A stretch of DNA of 64,000 nt from Solanum dulcamara. Its lineage: Eukaryota > Streptophyta > Magnoliopsida > Solanales > Solanaceae. Below are positions 58,564 through 64,000 of the stretch, piece after piece. Position 1 is the stretch's first letter; each line of letters starts with the position of its first letter. The translations under genes were made by a program, and so were the position numbers. The notes beneath the pieces were generated by a model. That model searched no databases, had not been told where the DNA came from, and worked only from the letters and a program-made list of their open reading frames with translations. The stretch is taken from positions 49,706,935 through 49,770,934 of the forward strand of contig NC_077247.1 of assembly GCF_947179165.1 (NCBI RefSeq), in the 5' to 3' direction.

Positions 58564-60662
58564 TAATATAAACCGTATAGACATATACTGCTATACAACT
58601 ATATATTTTTTTGCCGTTGATTTTATTTATTCTCCATTGGCAACCCTAGGCACGTGTCATTCTCGTACACACAGATAGAACTAGTATTTTGAGTTTATAA
58701 ATTTTAAATTCTATTAACGTCACTTATTAGATTCTGGATAAATTATATATACCTATTAAATGAATTTTTAATATAAATATAGAGTTTAAGCCAAATTATT
58801 GGATTTTGTTGAGTTTGTAAGCAGAACTGAAGGAATTAGATTCGGGCCACTCATATGGATCAATCCGAATTCATATTAATAAATAAATAATATATAATTA
58901 TTACATATTTAATTTATTAATAAGACGGAAGACACACAACTATTTGAAAAAAGTATGTCCTTTGAGATTATAAAAGAAAAGGTTTCTCTTAAACAGAAAC
59001 AACGCATCTTTTTCTCAAAAAAATAAAGGTTTTTCTCTTTTTTAGCAAAAACTCCCTTCTTGTGTGAAGGACTTGGGTGAGAAGATTCATTGAAGAGTTA
59101 TCTCCACCAAAGCATTTGAATTATTTTCTGTAACAGGTATGATTTTAGATTGTGATTTTATACGGTATAGTTTTTTTCTATATGTAATTATACTTTTTGA
59201 TTAGTGAAACGAATTTAATAATTCTGTAAATTAATTAGCGTTTGAATAGATTCTTCAAGAACTATAGCTTTGCCCCTGCCCGTACGCAGATGACTTATTT
59301 TTACAAAGAAGTGCGTTCAACTAAGTAGTAACGGATAACTTTTTAATTGTGATAGTAATTGTGAGTAAATAGTAGAAATTGTGAAAACTAAATTTTTAAG
59401 TGGTGATAAGATTGACCACAATTTCATAATTTGTTGGTTCTCTTTTGTTTTTGTTTATAGAAAGTGATCAAGAAAAGAATGTCACAATAGAATGGTGAGG
59501 ACTATTCTCATTTCTTCCCCATATCTAGTTCCTAGTTAATTTCTGAGCTATTAAATGATTCAAACTTGTAATAATAACATTGATTGTGACTTGTGACTTT
59601 ATACCGATTGTAGACCTCGCAGAACCACACATCTTATTAGGATATTCATAATTACTTTGATAATTTTTTTCATTTTAGTATCTAATTAGGTGAATGTATT
59701 ATTGGAACCCGAACTTGAAAAGTAATATATGTATTTCATGACTTTTAGAATCCAATCGAGTTATTTTTGTAATTGGCGATATCGAATATAAAGGTAAAAC
59801 TCAAATTGTTTGGTGATAAAGAAAAATAAGTCTGGAGTCTGATTCAATTCTAAATATTAATTCAAAATGTGAGTATCGCACAAGATCATAAAAAAAAAAT
59901 TGTCATCCCATCCACCAATGAAAAACTATTAGCATTTTCCATATGTTCAAGTCAGACAATTGGAGCATGAACAAGCAACGTATTTATGGCTCAATATCGA
60001 ATATAGTAAAAATTGGGTGGATTGACTAATAGTATGATAAAATAAATGATTTTTAGGTATATTTAAATCACAAAACTTAGTTCAAAAGATGATTATCCAA
60101 AATCATACAAGGATCAGACACAAATTATCATCCCACGACTTCTAACACTCGGACAACGTAAACTTAAGTTATCTTCTCAAGGGACCAATTCCAATCAATA
60201 TAACAATAAAAAAAGGGAGAAATTATCTTTGAAGTTCACTTGGTGGAGAATAATAAGGAGAGAAATATAAAGGAGATGGAGAACTCCTAATATATAACCA
60301 GCGTGGTCTAATCACAAACGACATTGGACGGTCACTTTACAGCTTCTTTACACATTCAAGATTTTCCAATTCATAGATTTGGTCCAACTATTAAATGCTT
60401 GTAGTAACTAATTAATTCAATTAAAATTTATAGTATATAGGAGTAGTATATATGACCAATAACTATTTAGGTGGCTTAGTGTCCCAGTTCTATGACACGT
60501 AGTATTACCACTATTTTGCACTTGACAAAGATATCAAAATTAATTTGGACACCTAACGTATTGAATTATTTCTAACGGTTGATCATCGATCAAGTGATGA
60601 CAATTGACAGGGGTGGGGTTAGGAATAAAAAAGTCTTATCAGGACCTGATCAATGTACTAAG
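58564..60662. other. AT-rich region, possible LTR-like relic
   Basis: No coding frame. The part at about 58980-59150 (agggtttctctt-like purine/pyrimidine tracts, then gtgaaggacttgggtgagaag and ttttctgtaacagg) is reminiscent of a copia LTR transcribed region, but no partner or primer site is seen. The rest is featureless. Confidence 0.3.
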
Positions 60663-61321
60663 TAGGGGTGTACATGAACCAGGTTGGTTCGGATTTTTTA
60701 TAAATCAAACCAAACCATTTGTGTTGGGTTATTAAATCTATAAACCAAACCAAATCAATAAAAGTTGGGTTTTTCGATATCAATTTTTCTCGGGTTTTTC
60801 GGTTTTTTTTTTGGGTTTTTTTGGTTTTTTCGGATTTTTGGGGGTTTCTCGGGTTTTTCATAGTATCTAATAAAAAGCACAGAGCAGTACTTCTTAAAAA
60901 GAGTTCTAGTACAAAATATCAACATATAAGATGGGGGCAGAACAATGTTTGAAGTTTTAACTTTATAATATAACTTTATAAGATGAGCTTTTTTTGTATA
61001 TTATTTAGATGAGCTTCTCAAATCCAAATCTAAATGTAAGAAAGAAAACAAAAATTATGAAAAATTTTAAAAAAATATTTATAAATTACATTTTAATAAA
61101 TATTTTTATGTATAACATAATTTAAAAGTAGTATATCTATAATCGGGTTGGTTTGGGTTCGGTTTGACTTTTTTTAGTTAAAACCAAACCAACTCTATAA
61201 TGGTCGGGTTTTTTTTCAAACACCAAACCAAGTCAAACCAAACCACTAGTTGGGTTTTTTTTCCGGTTTGGTTCGGTTTGTCGGTTTGGTGCGGTTTATC
61301 GATTTGCCCTGTACAGCCCTA
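60663..61321. mobile_element. hAT-like MITE with perfect 8-bp target duplication
   Basis: 659 bp, ends taggggtgtac and gtacagcccta (terminal inverted repeats with one mismatch), flanked by GTACTAAG on both sides (60655-60662 and 61322-61329). The subterminal regions are rich in ggttcggttt/aaaccaaacc motifs, common in plant hAT MITEs. No transposase is present. Confidence 0.92.
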
Positions 61322-61473
61322 GTACTAAGTATGCTAATTTGATAATTAGTTACGTCATAAATTAAAATTTTCATACTACTTAATCATGATTAAGTGTGAT
61401 AAACGAATATGAATGATACATGTCAATTGTCATGAACCTATTACATTATATATGTGAAGGAGTTGAGCACATG

Positions 61474-61709
61474 TGTTGATGTACCTTGAAGTGTGATTGA
61501 TAATGCAAGTCTAATTATTCAGTTAGTTTGTTAGCTGAAGTTTGTTAGCAGTTTGTTAGAGTTTGTTAGAAAGGTAGTTGGAGTTTAAGTAGTATAAATA
61601 CATGTATTGTACAATGAGTTAATAATCAATGAAACATATTTTCTTCTCTTTCAAGTTATCTTCTTCCTTGGCTTCATAATCTGATTTTTACATGGTCATT
61701 TACTTTACA
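61474..61709 (+). repeat. 5' LTR of the right-edge copia
   Basis: 236 bp, TG...CA. Contains short gtttgttag repeats and a TATA-like tataaatac (about 61595), and directly precedes the primer-binding site. Confidence 0.75.
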
Positions 61710-61833
61710 TGGTATCAGAGCATTGGGGAGTGCAGATTGAGGGAATTCCTTTCACAAGTAGTAGAGGGTTCGAGGGATTATGTGCTTACCTCTATCTTTG
61801 ATCTACCTGTAAGTATTTTTACAACTTTATTTC

Positions 61834-62761
61834 ATGACGAACTCAGGAGCTTTGGGTGAAAATGCTTTCGCAAATACTACTACTACAATCGATTATCATC
61901 ATCTTTTGTTTCTACATCCATCAGATGCACCTGGTTCACTATCAATTGGAATTATGTTGACTGGATCAGACAACTACACACTTTGGAGTAGAGCTATGAA
62001 GCTTGCATTGCTAGGCAAGAATAAGCAGGGCTTCATTGATGGATTAGTGAAGCGTGATCAATATACAAGAGATTTGGAAAGACTTTGGAATCGATGTAAT
62101 GCAATTGTAGTATCCTGAATCATTTGCAATGTGAGCAAGGACCTAATTGGTAGAGTGTCACTTGATCTGGGAGGATTTGAGAGAAAGGTTTGACAGAATC
62201 AATAGTTCTAGAACTTTCCAATTGCATAAAGAAATTTATACTTTTGTTCAAGGCATATCTTCAGTATCTATTTACTATTCTAAGTTCAAAGCTTTATGGG
62301 ATGAATATGATTCAATTATGCCTCCTCCTGCATGTAACTGTCCCAAACCAAGGGAGTTCAGTGAACATTTGCAGTATCAAAGAGTATTGCAATTTTTGAT
62401 GGGATTTAGTGACAGTTATAGTCAAGATAGAAGTCAAATTTTGATGATGTCATAAGTTCCTACTGTTAATTAGGTCTATGCAATGGTGAATCAAGATGAG
62501 AGTCAAAGGATTGTGACAGGAACAAGTAGAATAACGAATGAACAAGCTATTCATGTAGCCATGTATACTTCGAGGTCAGATAATAATAATAAGCAGAAGA
62601 AAGGCTCCAGTTTCTTCTGTAATTACTGTCATATGAAAGGACACAGTAGGGGAGATTGTAACAAGTTGAAGAAATGTGATTTTTGTCATCTAACTGGACA
62701 TGTGAAGGGCAATTGCTACAGACTCATAAGTTATCCTGCTGATTTTAGAAGAAAGAGGTGA
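61834..62761 (+). pseudogene. Copia gag (broken)
   Basis: The first frame 61834-62118 starts MTNSGALGENAF and contains HPSDAPGSLSIGIMLTGSDN and YTLWSRAMKLALLGKNKQGF, the gag N-terminus, ending in a stop. The body continues at 62147-62455 in another frame (LQFLMGFSDSY). The frame 62483-62761 carries two CCHC zinc knuckles, CNYCHMKGHSRGDC and CDFCHLTGHVKGNC, both intact. Confidence 0.85.
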
Positions 62762-63089
62762 GCTAATGTGGTCACAGGATTAGGTGGCAATTATTTGTTC
62801 AATACTAATAATGCAAGATCACAGGGTTCACAAGAGATGATGCAGTCATAATTCAATGAATCACAGTTCAATGAACAGTTCAATCAGCAAATGCAATTTT
62901 CAAATCAATAAATGCAATCACAGCAAGGAGCAGGACACCAGTGTTATAATCAACAGATAATACAGCCTTTTCCATCTTAGTGTCAACAACATCAAGGAAT
63001 GATGACTTAGTCCATATGTTTCTCCAAGTTATTCTGGTTCCTCTGGAAATAACTATGCTACTGTTGGTAACATTAGTGAAAGTGCTAAC

Positions 63090-63804
63090 ATGGCAGGTAC
63101 ATTCTTTTTAGATAAGGAAACTTTCATTAAATGGATAGTAGACATAGGTGCTACTAACCATATGATAAGTAATCATGAACACTTGTTGGATGAAGGGTTG
63201 ATAGATAATGTAGGACATGTACAACTACCCAAAGGAGACTCAACAAGAGTTTCACATGTAGGAAATTATCATCTAGGTGGAGGTGATGTTTTGAAGAATG
63301 TCTTGTGTGTGCCAGATTTTCAGTTTAACCTTATGTCAGTTTCTCAATTGACAAAAGACTTAAACTTTAGTGCCACTTTTTTTCCAAAATGTTGTGTATT
63401 TCAGGATCTCTCATCTGGAAAGGTGAGGGAGATTGGTGAAAAAAGAAGGGCTATACACTAGATACTCAAGGATTGGCAAGGCAAGAATGACTAAGTGTTT
63501 TGCAGTAGCACAGAAAACAACAGTTTCTACTTGGCACCAGAGATTTCTTCATGTTCCTATGAGTGTTTTTAGGAAGTTACCTATGCTTCAGCACAATAGT
63601 AAGAAGAACTCTTTTACTTTGAATAACTGTGGAATCTGTCCTCTTGCTAGACAAACTAGGCTACCATTTCCACATAGTACAACTAGATCTACCTTTAGTT
63701 TTCAATTACTATATATAGATGTTTGGGGATCATATAAATGGGAAACTTTTGATGGAATGAGATATTTTCTCACTATTGTTGATGACTATTCAAGATGGAC
63801 TTGA
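63090..63804 (+). pseudogene. Copia protease, pre-integrase and integrase start (broken)
   Basis: The first frame 63090-63461 has WIVDIGATNHMI, the protease site with Ser replaced by Ile in the DSGA motif. After an overlap and frame change, 63433-63804 has the pre-integrase HHCC region (CGICPLARQ) and the integrase beginning (IVDDYSRWT), then a stop. Confidence 0.82.
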
Positions 63805-64000
63805 ATTTTTATAATAAGGCTTAAATCAGATGTGTTGATGTTATTAAAGCATTTTTTTTATTGAAGTTGAAACACAATTTGATAAAAAAGTTCAAAAATT
63901 GAGGTCTTATAATGGTTGGGAGTTCTTCAGTCATGCATGTAGTGAATTATTTCAAATTCATAGTATAATACATGAGAGTTCTTGTTCATACACACCACAT

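Larger units (their letters stand above)
61474..64000 (+). mobile_element. Ty1-copia retrotransposon, 5' part (runs past the window end)
   Basis: 5' LTR about 61474-61709 (starts tgttgatgtacc, ends tttaca), then a perfect primer-binding site tggtatcagagc (61710-61721). A gag and pre-integrase region follows. The start of integrase is visible at the end (DVWGSY near 63717, IVDDYSRWT near 63776-63804). Stops and frame changes occur throughout, so it is inactive. The 3' portion is outside the window. Its gag is of the same broad type as that at 36440-37330. Confidence 0.87.

Noticed and set aside
60719..60952. 77-codon frame in the hAT MITE
   Set aside because: Phe/Trp-rich translation of ggttttt repeats; no transposase similarity.

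Overview
This is a plant nuclear window, almost certainly from Solanaceae (nightshade family) and probably Solanum-like. The evidence is AT-rich intergenic DNA, GT-AG introns, a tRNA-derived SINE of the Solanaceae TS/SolS type, decayed long LTRs, Ty1-copia, LINE, Helitron and MITE copies, and a tandem cluster of cysteine-rich receptor-like kinase (CRK/DUF26) genes. The species cannot be fixed from the sequence alone.

Layout. 1-2.1 kb: non-coding DNA with a small tandem repeat. 2.15-2.45 kb: orphan first exon of a gibberellin 2-oxidase. 2.7-4.5 kb: a truncated Ty1-copia. 5.2-29.3 kb: the CRK cluster, all on the minus strand. It holds an orphan last exon (CRK-A) and three genes with all seven exons (CRK-B 8035-12094, CRK-C 19756-23450, CRK-D 25693-29299). 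The 3' half of CRK-B and its downstream flank are nearly duplicated in CRK-C, whereas CRK-C exon 1 resembles CRK-D, so CRK-C is a mosaic. Each copy carries a different disabling lesion. Between B and C lie an unexplained repeat-bearing element and a 3.35 kb solo LTR with a perfect 5-bp target duplication. A Helitron sits downstream of B, and the matching empty site is visible downstream of C.

29.4-32.3 kb: inverted-repeat DNA elements, one carrying a SINE with a 17-bp target duplication. 32.9-37.8 kb: a complete but degenerate Ty1-copia with both LTRs and a 5-bp target duplication. 37.9-41.0 kb: three minus-strand LEA_2/NDR1-HIN1-like (NHL) genes, one broken and two intact. The two intact NHL genes are the only protein genes here that look fully functional.

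41.7-48.9 kb: a LINE in two pieces (3' RNase H part and 5' gag-like part) separated by a long LTR that itself carries an inverted-repeat element. 49.1-49.8 kb: degenerate telomere-like repeats. 49.8-52.6 kb: broken endogenous pararetrovirus (Caulimoviridae-like) segments in opposite orientations. 52.7-61.4 kb: gene-free DNA with a decayed LTR, a Stowaway-like MITE and a hAT-like MITE with a perfect 8-bp target duplication. 61.5-64 kb: the 5' part of another degenerate Ty1-copia that runs off the window.

Functionally, the window is a defence-type receptor cluster (CRK) next to a membrane-anchored NHL cluster, both shaped by tandem duplication, exchange between copies and repeated transposon insertion. 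I found no clearly new biological system. The most informative items are the filled and empty Helitron sites in paralogues, the mosaic CRK-C, the CRK-D frameshift that would leave a secreted double-DUF26 ectodomain, the repeat array at 12.3-13.2 kb with splice-acceptor-like boxes, and the back-to-back pararetrovirus remnant beside a telomere-like tract.
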